Of a DNA stretch of 64,000 nt, positions 41,110-50,017 are shown one piece after another; the first letter of the stretch is position 1, and each line of letters begins with the position of its first letter. A program made the translations under genes and the position numbers. Below the pieces are notes generated by a model. The model ran no database searches, was not told where the DNA came from, and saw only the letters and a list, made by a program, of their open reading frames with translations. The stretch comes from Nonlabens agnitus (GTDB taxonomy: Bacteria > Bacteroidota > Bacteroidia > Flavobacteriales > Flavobacteriaceae), in assembly GCF_002994045.1 (NCBI RefSeq), contig NZ_MQUC01000003.1:658501-722500 (forward strand). Reading direction: 5' to 3'.

Positions 41110-44100
41110 CTACGTAGTTATTAAATTTTCTTCTTCCAACCTTAGCAAGGCTTGTCGATATTCTTCTGGCAATACTTTAAGGAAATGTGGTAGTTCCTGC
41201 TTCCAGTTTTCAAGTAATCGTTGAGCTAGCGGACTGAATGTAGCATTGTAATGCTGTTCTATCAAGTCCCTTAACTTATTGATATCTTCAGCATCAGTTA
41301 CTGGATCGATATTTAATCCTTCGGCATTCACTTGACGCTCAAAGGTTTTCTCCTTGTCGTATATGAAAGCAATACCGCCGCTCATTCCTGCTCCAAAGTT
41401 TCTATCTACAGGTCCCAAAACAACGGCGACTCCACCAGTCATGTATTCACAACCATGATCACCTATTCCTTCTACAACCGCTGTAGCACCTGAATTACGT
41501 ACACAGAATCGCTCGCCGGCCTTACCATTGATGTAGGCTTCACCAGCTGTCGCGCCATATAATGCCACATTTCCAATAATGACATTTTCTTCTGGCTTGA
41601 TGGTGGCTTCCTCATGTACCTTCACAATCAGTTTTGCACCTGACAATCCTTTACCTATATAATCATTTGTGTTTCCAGTAACTGATAAGGTAAGGCCATG
41701 CGTCGCAAATGCTCCAAAACTTTGTCCTGCAGATCCTGAAAAATTGATTTTCAAGGTGTTTTCTGGTAATCCTTGAGAGCCGTAGATCTTAGAGATCTCG
41801 TTGCTAAGGATTGCTCCAACTGCACGGTCTTCGTTCGTTATCTTAAAATCTAAAATGGTTTTCTCTTTTCTAAACAATGCTGGGTGCGCTTTACTTATGA
41901 TTTCTAAATCCAACGCATCCTCCATCTGGTGATCTTGCTTTTCTGTATTGTAAAGTTTGGTTCCAGCTGGAACATCAATTTTGTGTAGAATAGGCGAGAG
42001 GTCAATACCTCGAGTTTTATAAAAATCTATGGCTTTGTTTCGATCTAGTTTTCCTACCTGACCCACCATTTCATCTACTGTTCTAAATCCTAGTTGCGCC
42101 ATGATCTCACGCAATTCCTGTGCGATGAAATACATGTAGTTCACCACGTGCTCTGGTTTTCCTTTGAATTTTTTACGCAATTCTGGATTCTGTGTGGCGA
42201 TACCAACAGGACAAGTATTTAAGTGACAAACACGCATCATGATACAGCCCGAAGCTACCAGCGGTGCGGTAGCAAACCCAAACTCTTCGGCGCCCAGTAA
42301 ACAAGCGACAGCAACATCACGTCCAGTTTTCATTTGACCATCGCATTCTACAACGATGCGGTTGCGTAAGTCGTTCATGACTAGGGTCTGTTGAGCTTCA
42401 GCTAGTCCTAGTTCCCAAGGCAGACCACAGTGTTTGAGTGACGTAAGCGGCGATGCACCGGTACCACCATCAAAACCAGAGATCAAAACCACATCGGCCT
42501 TAGCTTTTGCCACACCAGCTGCAACAGTTCCTACACCAACCTCGCTTACCAACTTCACATTAATACGAGCTTCACGGTTAGCCGATTTCAAATCGTAAAT
42601 CAATTGCGATAAATCTTCAATCGAGTAAATATCGTGGTGTGGTGGTGGAGATATCAAGCCAACGTATGGTGTTGAATTCCTAGTTTTGGCAATTTGTGGA
42701 TTTACTTTAGGTCCAGGCAACTGGCCACCTTCTCCAGGTTTTGCACCTTGCGCCATTTTGATTTGAATCTCTGAGGCATTGGTCAAGTAGTTAGAGGTTA
42801 CTCCAAATCTACCAGAAGCCACTTGCTTGATCGCACTGTTTTTCCAGTCACCAGTAGCATCTTTATAGAAGCGTGATTCATCTTCACCACCTTCACCGCT
42901 ATTACTTTTACCACCTATACGGTTCATGGCTACGGCTAGATTTTCATGAGCCTCTGCACTAATAGATCCATAAGACATTGCGCCTGTTTTGAATCGCTTT
43001 ACAATATTGGTCCAAGGCTCTACTTCTTCTAATGGTATGGGATCATAATTTGTAAATTCAAAAAGACCACGTATCGTCATCAACCGTCTGGATTGGTCAT
43101 TGATAATTTCAGAATATTCCTTGTAGGTAGTTGCCTTGTTCGTACGAACGGCTTCCTGCAGTTTAGCTACAGACAATGGATTGAACATGTGGTGCTCGCC
43201 ATTGCGTCTCCAGCGATACTCGCCGCCCATTTCAAGGTCTAGGCTGCCATCGATTTCTTGACGCTCATAAGCTTGTTTATAGCGTTTGTTGATCTCCTTT
43301 TCCAGCTGGTGCAGTCCTACACCTTGAATTCTAGTGGTCGTTTTAGGGAAATAAGCATTCACAACTTCAGTGTTAATACCTATACATTCAAACAATTGCG
43401 CACCACGATAAGAATTAAGTGTGGAAATCCCAATCTTGTTCATCACCTTCAAGATTCCTTTACCAACGGCTTTATTGTAATTTTCTATCGCCTCAAGAGG
43501 TGTGATGGAAGTGTCATTTAGTTCCTCAAGCTGCTCTTCAATAATTTCATTGACCATATAAGGATTGACAGCGCTGGCACCGTAGCCAAACAATAGAGCA
43601 AAATGGTGTACTTCTCGAGGTTCTGCAGATTCGATGATGATGCTGATCTTTGACCTAAGACCCAATCGTTGTAATCCACTGTTAATATGGGAACAAGCAA
43701 GTAAAGCAGGAATAGGCGCAAGTTCTTTGCTCGTATTACGGTCTGATAAAATGATAATGTTGTATCCTTTTTTCGCTTTCGCGGAAGCGGTCTGCAACAT
43801 CTCTTCAAGAGCATCTTCTAATCCATTGTGGCCACGCTTGATGTCGTACAACATTGGGATCTCTGTGATCTTGATATCTGGATTTTGGTAACTTTTTATT
43901 TTGTCCAGATCCTGCTTAGAAATTACGGGATTCTGGATCTTTAATTTTTTACAGTGTGCATCGCTAACTTCAAAAATATTGGCGTCCTTACCTAGAGTCA
44001 AACTTATATCTGTAATGAGTTGCTCTCTAATACCATCCAATGGCGGATTTGTCACCTGTGCGAACAGCTGCTTGAAATAATTATAGATGAGTTGTGATCG

Positions 44101-45612
44101 CTGTGAAAGCACGGCAATTGGTGTGTCGCTTCCCATGGAACCGATGGGCTCCTTGCTGTTTTTGGCCATAGGCAATATGATGGTGTCCACATCTTCCTGT
44201 GTGTAACCAAAAACTACTTTGCGTTTTTCTAAGGTCTCCTCATTAAGAAAAACCGGGCAATCGTTATAAGGTATATCCTTTAAATGAACGAGGTTCTCAT
44301 TGAGCCATTTGCGGTACGGATGTTTAGCTGCTACGGCATTTTTGATTTCGTCATCGTTGACGATGCGACCTTCTTTCATGTTTACCAAGAACATTTTCCC
44401 AGGTTCCAATCTACCGTGAAACTGTAGGTTGCTAGGCTCGATTTCTACCACGCCAGTTTCTGAGGACATTATCACATAACCATCTTTAGTCACGCTATAT
44501 CTAGATGGGCGTAAACCATTTCTATCAAGTACGGCGCCTATGTAAGTCCCATCAGTAAATGGAATGGAGGCTGGACCATCCCAAGGCTCCATCAAACAAG
44601 AATTGAATTCATAGAATGCTCGTTTCTCATCTGGCATATATGGGTTTTTCTCCCAAGCTTCTGGAACCAGCATCATCATTACTTCAGGAAGTGATCTACC
44701 GGTCATGAGTAATAATTCTACTACCATGTCCATGGATGCGCTATCTGATTTACCAGGCAACACGATAGGCAGAATTTCTTTTATATCATCGCCAAAGGCT
44801 TTGCTCTCCATCAACTCCTGTCTGGAAAACATTCTGGAGACATTACCTCTTAACGTGTTGATCTCACCATTGTGACACATATATCTAAAAGGCTGTGCCA
44901 GATCCCATGTAGGGAATGTATTGGTAGAAAAACGCTGGTGTACTAAGGCTAATCTAGTTACAAACGATGGATCGTTCAGGTCCTTGTAATAGCCTTTGAT
45001 GTCACCTGGCATCAACAAACCTTTGTAGATTATAATTTTAGTAGAAAGGCTGGGCAGATAAAACTTACCGCTTTCTGAAATTTTAGAGGAATAGATCTCG
45101 TGTTCTGCTTTTTTACGAGCGATAAAGAGCTTTCTGGTAAATTCAAAATCAGATTGTTTATCGTCTGATTTCCTTATGAAAATCTGCTTGATAAACGGTT
45201 CTGTAGTCGTTGCGATTTTACCTAAATGATTGGCATCCACAGGAACGTCACGCCATCCTAAGATATTGAGACCCATTATATTCAAATGGTTTTCTAGCGT
45301 GTTCAAACAGTATTGACGCTGGTTCGACTTTTTGGGCAAAAAGACATTGCTCACGGCATAATTACCGGCCTTGGGCAATTTGAAATCCACATTTTTTAGA
45401 AAAAACTCGTGGGGTATATCTATCAAAATACCTGCACCATCACCGGTGCGACCATCTGCACTCACGGCACCGCGATGTTCTAGTTTTTCTAGAATTTGTA
45501 ATGCCTTGTGAATAATATCGTTAGACTTTTCTCCTTTAAGACTACAAATAAACCCAGCACCACAATTGTCGTGCTCGTATTCTGGATAATATAAACCTTG
45601 TTGCTTCAACAT
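41110..45612 (-). CDS. gltB: glutamate synthase large subunit
   Basis: 1500 residues, full length. The type-2 amidotransferase domain starts after a short propeptide, with Cys 17 in EHDNCGAGF as the nucleophile. Then come the central domain, the FMN domain (GFDGGTGASPLTSLKHCGLPWELGLAEAQ), the 3Fe-4S cluster motif CIMMRVCHLNTCP and the GXGXG-rich C-terminal domain (GAFATHGLTLSVTGNTNDYIGKGLSGA). With GltD it forms the NADPH-dependent GOGAT enzyme of ammonium assimilation. A palindrome variant at 43774-43789 encodes TASAKAKK in an exposed stretch of the central domain. Confidence 0.97.
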   Translation of the reverse strand: MLKQQGLYYPEYEHDNCGAGFICSLKGEKSNDIIHKALQILEKLEHRGAVSADGRTGDGAGILIDIPHEFFLKNVDFKLPKAGNYAVSNVFLPKKSNQRQYCLNTLENHLNIMGLNILGWRDVPVDANHLGKIATTTEPFIKQIFIRKSDDKQSDFEFTRKLFIARKKAEHEIYSSKISESGKFYLPSLSTKIIIYKGLLMPGDIKGYYKDLNDPSFVTRLALVHQRFSTNTFPTWDLAQPFRYMCHNGEINTLRGNVSRMFSRQELMESKAFGDDIKEILPIVLPGKSDSASMDMVVELLLMTGRSLPEVMMMLVPEAWEKNPYMPDEKRAFYEFNSCLMEPWDGPASIPFTDGTYIGAVLDRNGLRPSRYSVTKDGYVIMSSETGVVEIEPSNLQFHGRLEPGKMFLVNMKEGRIVNDDEIKNAVAAKHPYRKWLNENLVHLKDIPYNDCPVFLNEETLEKRKVVFGYTQEDVDTIILPMAKNSKEPIGSMGSDTPIAVLSQRSQLIYNYFKQLFAQVTNPPLDGIREQLITDISLTLGKDANIFEVSDAHCKKLKIQNPVISKQDLDKIKSYQNPDIKITEIPMLYDIKRGHNGLEDALEEMLQTASAKAKKGYNIIILSDRNTSKELAPIPALLACSHINSGLQRLGLRSKISIIIESAEPREVHHFALLFGYGASAVNPYMVNEIIEEQLEELNDTSITPLEAIENYNKAVGKGILKVMNKIGISTLNSYRGAQLFECIGINTEVVNAYFPKTTTRIQGVGLHQLEKEINKRYKQAYERQEIDGSLDLEMGGEYRWRRNGEHHMFNPLSVAKLQEAVRTNKATTYKEYSEIINDQSRRLMTIRGLFEFTNYDPIPLEEVEPWTNIVKRFKTGAMSYGSISAEAHENLAVAMNRIGGKSNSGEGGEDESRFYKDATGDWKNSAIKQVASGRFGVTSNYLTNASEIQIKMAQGAKPGEGGQLPGPKVNPQIAKTRNSTPYVGLISPPPHHDIYSIEDLSQLIYDLKSANREARINVKLVSEVGVGTVAAGVAKAKADVVLISGFDGGTGASPLTSLKHCGLPWELGLAEAQQTLVMNDLRNRIVVECDGQMKTGRDVAVACLLGAEEFGFATAPLVASGCIMMRVCHLNTCPVGIATQNPELRKKFKGKPEHVVNYMYFIAQELREIMAQLGFRTVDEMVGQVGKLDRNKAIDFYKTRGIDLSPILHKIDVPAGTKLYNTEKQDHQMEDALDLEIISKAHPALFRKEKTILDFKITNEDRAVGAILSNEISKIYGSQGLPENTLKINFSGSAGQSFGAFATHGLTLSVTGNTNDYIGKGLSGAKLIVKVHEEATIKPEENVIIGNVALYGATAGEAYINGKAGERFCVRNSGATAVVEGIGDHGCEYMTGGVAVVLGPVDRNFGAGMSGGIAFIYDKEKTFERQVNAEGLNIDPVTDAEDINKLRDLIEQHYNATFSPLAQRLLENWKQELPHFLKVLPEEYRQALLRLEEENLITT
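43774..43789. repeat. palindrome near-copy inside gltB
   Basis: CGCTTTCGCGGAAGCG, one mismatch, read on the minus strand as ASAKA. Confidence 0.85.
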
Positions 45613-45956
45613 AAACCTTGCTTTTGAGTATCTAAAACTCTTAAATATATCCTAATATAAAGTAAGCCTAACGATTTAAAAAATGGAAGGAACACTTTTG
45701 CCAGATCAGGAAAATGCTGCTTATCAGATTATTAAATAAGGATTAATCGACTGCCAAACTTGTCATATTCCTATTTGAAAAGACAGCTTCTTCAAGCTAG
45801 ATCTGTTAAAGCTAAAATGGTGATTGCAGGTAGGATGGATGGATTTGTTTCGCTTTCGCGAAAGCGAACTTTATATCACACTTTATCAATACCTAACTAA
45901 ACTATAACATCGTGATCTGATAAATATGGATAGATTTGTATCAAGATTCTTTTCCG
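45613..45956. other. divergent promoter region between gltB and TrkA-C protein gene
   Basis: 344 bases with no credible gene. It contains a perfect palindrome copy, AT-rich sequence that must hold the gltB promoter on the minus strand, and the promoter of the plus-strand gene. I cannot place either with confidence. Confidence 0.55.
45851..45866. repeat. CGCTTTCGCGAAAGCG palindrome
   Basis: Perfect copy, longer palindromic context TTCGC...GCGAA, in the gltB upstream region. Confidence 0.95.
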
Positions 45957-46730
45957 ATGATTGCTGCGATTTCACTATTTCTTATTGTTACTTTATCTGC
46001 TCTCATTACCAAGATTGCGTCCATTGCTCTGGTCCATACAGGGCTATCTGCAGAAAGTGCCAAGTTCCAAGCCAGGTCTGCCTATACCGGTGCTGGATTA
46101 AGTACAAAGGAAACAGAACTGATTATGAATCATCCTGTAAGACGTAAGATTGTTTATAATCTGATGCTTATAGGTAACGCGGGTATTGTTACGGTAATGT
46201 CCTCTTTGATTTTAACCTTTGTGCTACCCGAAACTACGGCCTCCAGGTTATACGGTTTACTTATTATCGTGGTAGGATTGACGGGCTTATGGTTTGCCAT
46301 ACGCAGCAAATGGGTAGATCGCGGATTGTCCAAAATGATAAGTTCCATGCTGCGACGTTATACAGACCTGCAAGTTCAGGATTTTGAAGCCGTGCTGCAT
46401 CTTAAGAATGATTATAAGATTAGCGAGGCAAATGTGGATAGTGATGGGTGGATGTGTAACCGCACGCTCCAAGAGTTGAATTTGCGTGAGGAAGGAATCA
46501 CTATCCTGGGCGTATACCGTAAAGGTGACAATTATTACGGATCACCTTCAGGTCCATTCAAATTGCAGGCTGATGATGTAGTCACTATATATGGTAAGGC
46601 AGATGGCATCAAGAGTCTCTACCAACGTAAAAAGGATTTTTACGCGCATCTAGAGCACGAGCGCGCGGTGGCCAGAGAAGAGGAGCGTCGCCAGGCCGAA
46701 ATCGCAATGGCAGAAACGGAAGAGGAATAA
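45957..46730 (+). CDS. membrane protein with TrkA-C (RCK-C) domain
   Basis: 257 residues from the ATG at 45957; a TTG at 45936 in the same frame would add seven residues. Three membrane helices (about 5-27, 68-91 and 96-115) are followed by a cytoplasmic TrkA-C/RCK-C domain (about 155-230: LNLREEGITILGVYRKGDNYYGSPSGPFKLQADDVVTIYGKADGIKSL) and a charged, coiled-coil tail ending AMAETEEE. TrkA-C domains bind small ligands, often in potassium or anion transport. Here no pore motif is seen, so it may regulate another channel. Confidence 0.8.
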   Translation: MIAAISLFLIVTLSALITKIASIALVHTGLSAESAKFQARSAYTGAGLSTKETELIMNHPVRRKIVYNLMLIGNAGIVTVMSSLILTFVLPETTASRLYGLLIIVVGLTGLWFAIRSKWVDRGLSKMISSMLRRYTDLQVQDFEAVLHLKNDYKISEANVDSDGWMCNRTLQELNLREEGITILGVYRKGDNYYGSPSGPFKLQADDVVTIYGKADGIKSLYQRKKDFYAHLEHERAVAREEERRQAEIAMAETEEE

Positions 46731-46895
46731 GTTACTTTTTCCATCTTAGCCCAATCAGCTAGAATCAACAACTTTTTTATCTAATTGACTATAGAGAATA
46801 GCGGTCAACTGCTCAATTCTTTAAAGTCGATAGTTCTATAATATAAGGAGATAGTTTTTCCATTTCGCTTCCTCCCAAGAACTTTTTCATGATGA

Positions 46896-46924
46896 TTTCA
46901 TACTGATGGTATGAAAGTTTTTTT
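46896..46924 (+). terminator. terminator-like hairpin
   Basis: TTTCATAC (46896-46903) pairs with GTATGAAA (46909-46916), then a T run. It is 165 bases past the TrkA-C gene: either that gene's terminator or the end of a small RNA. Confidence 0.6.
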
Positions 46925-47086
46925 CATAACAAAATGCTCATTTGTAGCTTACCTGACGTTTTCTCCTACTTTTTAACATGTTATCAAGATGATTTGCATG
47001 TTTTTTTCTGGGTTTTAGCCAAAATTCCTACTAAAATTCAAACGTGAAATTATTGTTAACATAAAAACACAACCTTTTAAATGAGT

Positions 47087-47158
47087 ACCCTATAATTTTT
47101 AGGGTCTTAATTACGATAACGATAAAAATGATGTATTTGACCCCTAAAATATTGGGGT
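47087..47158. promoter_or_regulatory. two related inverted repeats upstream of porin-glnK-amtB
   Basis: ACCCTATAATTTTTAGGGT (47087-47105) and ACCCCTAAAATATTGGGGT (47140-47158) have the same design, ACCCY-N9-RGGGT, with centres 53 bases apart (about five helical turns). They could be binding sites for a dimeric regulator of the nitrogen operon that follows. Confidence 0.5.
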
Positions 47159-47210
47159 TAATTGGTTTAAAATATAGTTTTAGCCCCATAACAACCAAAT
47201 CATTTTTATT

Positions 47211-48191
47211 ATGAAAAAATTACTACTCTTCGTATTTGTGTTATCAACTTTCAGTGTTTTTGCACAAGATGAAACTGAAGAAACCAAGAAATTCACTTTT
47301 GAAGGTAGCGTTGATGCCTATTACCGTACGCAACTTAATGCGAGTGATGACACACCGCAAGGCGTAGCATCTTTTGCAGGACAAACGGGTTTTGCGGTAG
47401 GTATGGCAAATATTATTGCTGGCTATGAAAGTTCTAATGGTAAAGTAGGAGCGGTGGCAGATTTAGTTTTTGGACCTAGAGCAGATGAAGCTACTACCTT
47501 ACCTAATGTAAATCAGCTATACGCATATTGGAATGTTTCAGAATCTACAACGCTTACGTTGGGTAGATTCAATACTTTTTTAGGATACGAGGTAATCTCA
47601 CCGGTAGGAAACTTTAATTACAGTACTTCTTATCTGTTTGCGAGTGGACCATTTTCCCATGTAGGTGTAAAGGCAGACTTTGCGCTTTCTGAAGATTTTA
47701 GCGCAATGATCTTGGTTATGAATCCGACAGATGTCAATGATAACTTGACTGGAGATTATGCACTAGGCGGTCAATTGGGTTACAAAGGTCAATACCTAAA
47801 TCTTTACTACGACTCTGGAGTCGTTCTAGGATTTGAAATAGACTACACCGGTGGTTTTGATGTTTCAGATAGCTTTTTTCTAGGAATCAATGCTGCTTAT
47901 CAAACTAATGATGACGCTGGTTTCTACGGTGCTGCACTCTACCCACAAGTTTCTTTATCAGATAGCTTTGACCTAGGATTGAGAGGTGAGTACTTCTCTT
48001 TACATGGTGGTACAGATGATCCTAGCGTGATCGACCTAACACTTACCGGTAGCTATTCCATTGAAAACTTGACTATAAAACCAGAACTACGTCTTGATAC
48101 GTGGTCTAATGATGAGCCGTTCATTGATTCTGACGGGATGTTTTCAGACAACCTTTCTTCCTTCCTAATTGCGGCCATCTATAAATTTTAA
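47211..48191 (+). CDS. outer-membrane porin of the glnK-amtB operon
   Basis: 326 residues. Signal peptide MKKLLLFVFVLSTFSVFAQ, then amphipathic beta strands throughout (VDAYYRTQLN, AVGMANIIAGYESSNGKVGAVADLVFGP, STTLTLGRFNTFLGYEVISPVGNFNYSTSYLF, ... LSSFLIAAIYKF) ending in an aromatic residue as in outer-membrane barrels. It looks like the porin type with about 16 strands. Being first in line before glnK and amtB (15-base gap to glnK), it may let ammonium or small nitrogen compounds pass the outer membrane. This is inference from position. Confidence 0.85.
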   Translation: MKKLLLFVFVLSTFSVFAQDETEETKKFTFEGSVDAYYRTQLNASDDTPQGVASFAGQTGFAVGMANIIAGYESSNGKVGAVADLVFGPRADEATTLPNVNQLYAYWNVSESTTLTLGRFNTFLGYEVISPVGNFNYSTSYLFASGPFSHVGVKADFALSEDFSAMILVMNPTDVNDNLTGDYALGGQLGYKGQYLNLYYDSGVVLGFEIDYTGGFDVSDSFFLGINAAYQTNDDAGFYGAALYPQVSLSDSFDLGLRGEYFSLHGGTDDPSVIDLTLTGSYSIENLTIKPELRLDTWSNDEPFIDSDGMFSDNLSSFLIAAIYKF

Positions 48192-48206
48192 ATCAAACTG
48201 AATAAC

Positions 48207-48545
48207 ATGAAAAAAATCGAAGCAATTATCAGAAAGTCAAAATTTTCTGCCGTTAAGAAAGCCTTACATGAAGTTGATGTGAATTTCTTCTCCTATTGGG
48301 ATGTTACCGGATTGGGAAATGAAAAGAAAGGATCTGTCTATCGTGGTGTCTCTTACAGCACTAGTGATATACAGCGCAGATATCTTTCCATTGTCGTGAC
48401 TGATGAATTTGAAGAGAAAACCATCAATGCGATTATAGCATCTGCAAAAACCGGCGATGTAGGTGATGGGAAAATCTTTGTTTCCCATGTAGAGGAGAGT
48501 TATAGAATTCGTACTGGTGAAAAAGGCGCTGCTACACTCAAATAG
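48207..48545 (+). CDS. glnK: PII nitrogen regulator GlnK
   Basis: 112 residues. A trimeric signal protein that senses ATP/ADP and 2-oxoglutarate and blocks AmtB. The T-loop (GLGNEKKGSVYRGVSY) is one residue shorter than in E. coli but keeps the two tyrosines (45 and 50); Tyr 50 matches the uridylylation site. The B-loop TGDVGDGKIFV (83-93) and C-loop RIRTGE are intact. The ATG is 15 bases after the porin stop, and amtB follows at 41 bases, the usual glnK-amtB pair. Confidence 0.95.
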   Translation: MKKIEAIIRKSKFSAVKKALHEVDVNFFSYWDVTGLGNEKKGSVYRGVSYSTSDIQRRYLSIVVTDEFEEKTINAIIASAKTGDVGDGKIFVSHVEESYRIRTGEKGAATLK

Positions 48546-48586
48546 ACACAAACAGATTATAATAAAACACATTAAAGATTATAAAT

Positions 48587-49852
48587 ATGAATCAAATTCA
48601 ACAAGAAAGTTTAGATGCGGCAATAGCAAGTGTCAATGGTGACTTGAGCGCCATGTGGATCATGCTGTGCGCCATCCTTGTATTTTTTATGCAGGCTGGA
48701 TTTACGCTCGTAGAAGTAGGGTTTACCAGAGCCAAAAATGCAGGAAACATCATTATGAAAAACGTCATGGACCTAGCGATAGGATCTATAATGTTTCTAT
48801 GTGTAGGATATGCATTTATGTACGGTGATCAGGTAGTAGCTGGAGGCTTTATGAGATTAAGTTCTGCAGAACAGGGTTACTTCTTCTTTCACGCTACAGA
48901 CTGGTACAACCTGTTTTTCCAGACCGTGTTTTGTGCTACGGCAGCTACCATCGTTTCTGGAGCAGTTGCTGGTAGAACAAAGTTCTCCACTTATCTCATA
49001 TTCTCAGCGATTTTAACCACTTTCATCTATCCTATATCAGGAAGCTGGTATTGGCCATTTGATGATGATGCCTGGTTAAATACGTTAGGTTTCATTGATT
49101 TTGCAGGTTCATCAGTAGTGCATGCTGTCGGTGGTGGTGCAGCATTGGTAGCGGCCAAATTGGTTGGCCCTAGAATCGGGAAATATGTAGACGGCAAGGT
49201 AAACGTCATTCCTGGACACAATATGCTTTATGGAGCATTAGGAGTATTTATCCTTTGGTTGGGATGGTTTGGATTTAACGGTGGATCGCAACTCGCATGG
49301 GGTGGTGACGATACCATTGCTGCAGGTAGCGTAATCATCAATACCAATGTTGCAGCTGCGATCGGTGCTGTTTGCGCCATGTTTTTTACTTGGGTGCGTT
49401 ACGGCCGTCCAGACATTTCAATGACACTTAATGGTGGTCTTGCAGGATTGGTGGGAATTACCGCTGGCTGTGGTGCCGTCGATGCCTTCGGTGCGTTATG
49501 TATAGGTCTTATATGTGGCATCATGGTAGTGGTTTCCATAGAATTTTTGGACAAGAAGCTAAGAATAGACGATCCAGTAGGAGCGATATCAGTTCATGGA
49601 ACCTGTGGTTTCCTGGGAACCGTACTTGTTGGAGTATTTGCACTGGAAGGTGGTCTTATATCTGGCGGTGGTTTCAAACTTTTGGGTATCCAGGCGTTAG
49701 GTTCAATTTCCTATATAGGGTGGGCCATGTTGACTACATTTATCATTTTGTTCATCCTTAAAAAGACCATTGGTTTGCGCGTTACAGCAAAACAAGAAGA
49801 AGATGGTCTTGATATGCATGAACATGGTATAACCGTTTATGGAGAAGAATAA
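48587..49852 (+). CDS. amtB: ammonium transporter
   Basis: 421 residues, about 11 membrane helices. The twin pore histidines are His179 (SSVVHAVGGG) and His337 (SVHGTCGFLG), and the outer selectivity region is FFQTVFCATAATIVSGAVAGR. It brings ammonium or ammonia into the cytoplasm under control of GlnK. The C-terminal tail (GLDMHEHGITVYGEE) is the PII-contacting segment. A strong terminator closes the operon. Confidence 0.96.
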   Translation: MNQIQQESLDAAIASVNGDLSAMWIMLCAILVFFMQAGFTLVEVGFTRAKNAGNIIMKNVMDLAIGSIMFLCVGYAFMYGDQVVAGGFMRLSSAEQGYFFFHATDWYNLFFQTVFCATAATIVSGAVAGRTKFSTYLIFSAILTTFIYPISGSWYWPFDDDAWLNTLGFIDFAGSSVVHAVGGGAALVAAKLVGPRIGKYVDGKVNVIPGHNMLYGALGVFILWLGWFGFNGGSQLAWGGDDTIAAGSVIINTNVAAAIGAVCAMFFTWVRYGRPDISMTLNGGLAGLVGITAGCGAVDAFGALCIGLICGIMVVVSIEFLDKKLRIDDPVGAISVHGTCGFLGTVLVGVFALEGGLISGGGFKLLGIQALGSISYIGWAMLTTFIILFILKKTIGLRVTAKQEEDGLDMHEHGITVYGEE

Positions 49853-49883
49853 ACAAAAATAGCTTTTAACCAGCCATGCTTGT

Positions 49884-49916
49884 AAACCGCCTATGTAACC
49901 ATAGGCGGTTTTTTTA
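49884..49916 (+). terminator. terminator of porin-glnK-amtB
   Basis: AAACCGCCTAT / ATAGGCGGTTT perfect stem, six-base loop, T run. Confidence 0.93.
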
Positions 49917-49934
49917 TTGGGTGTTTTATAAGTT

Positions 49935-49950
49935 CGCTTTCGCGAAAGCG
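49935..49950. repeat. CGCTTTCGCGAAAGCG palindrome
   Basis: Perfect copy, 25 bases past the amtB terminator stem and before the DUF2891 gene. Confidence 0.95.
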
Positions 49951-50017
49951 TAACAACTCTCCACCACCGTATTTAAAAATCAATCTTTACATTTACGGGA
50001 ATCCTTCAAACAAACTC

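Larger units (their letters stand above)
46731..47210. other. long upstream region of porin-glnK-amtB
   Basis: 480 bases without a gene. It holds a terminator-like hairpin (46896-46924) and, close to the porin, two inverted repeats rich in ACCC/GGGT. Confidence 0.6.

Noticed and set aside
45683..45739. 18-codon frame upstream of gltB
   Set aside because: Very short, on the opposite strand to gltB and with no other support.
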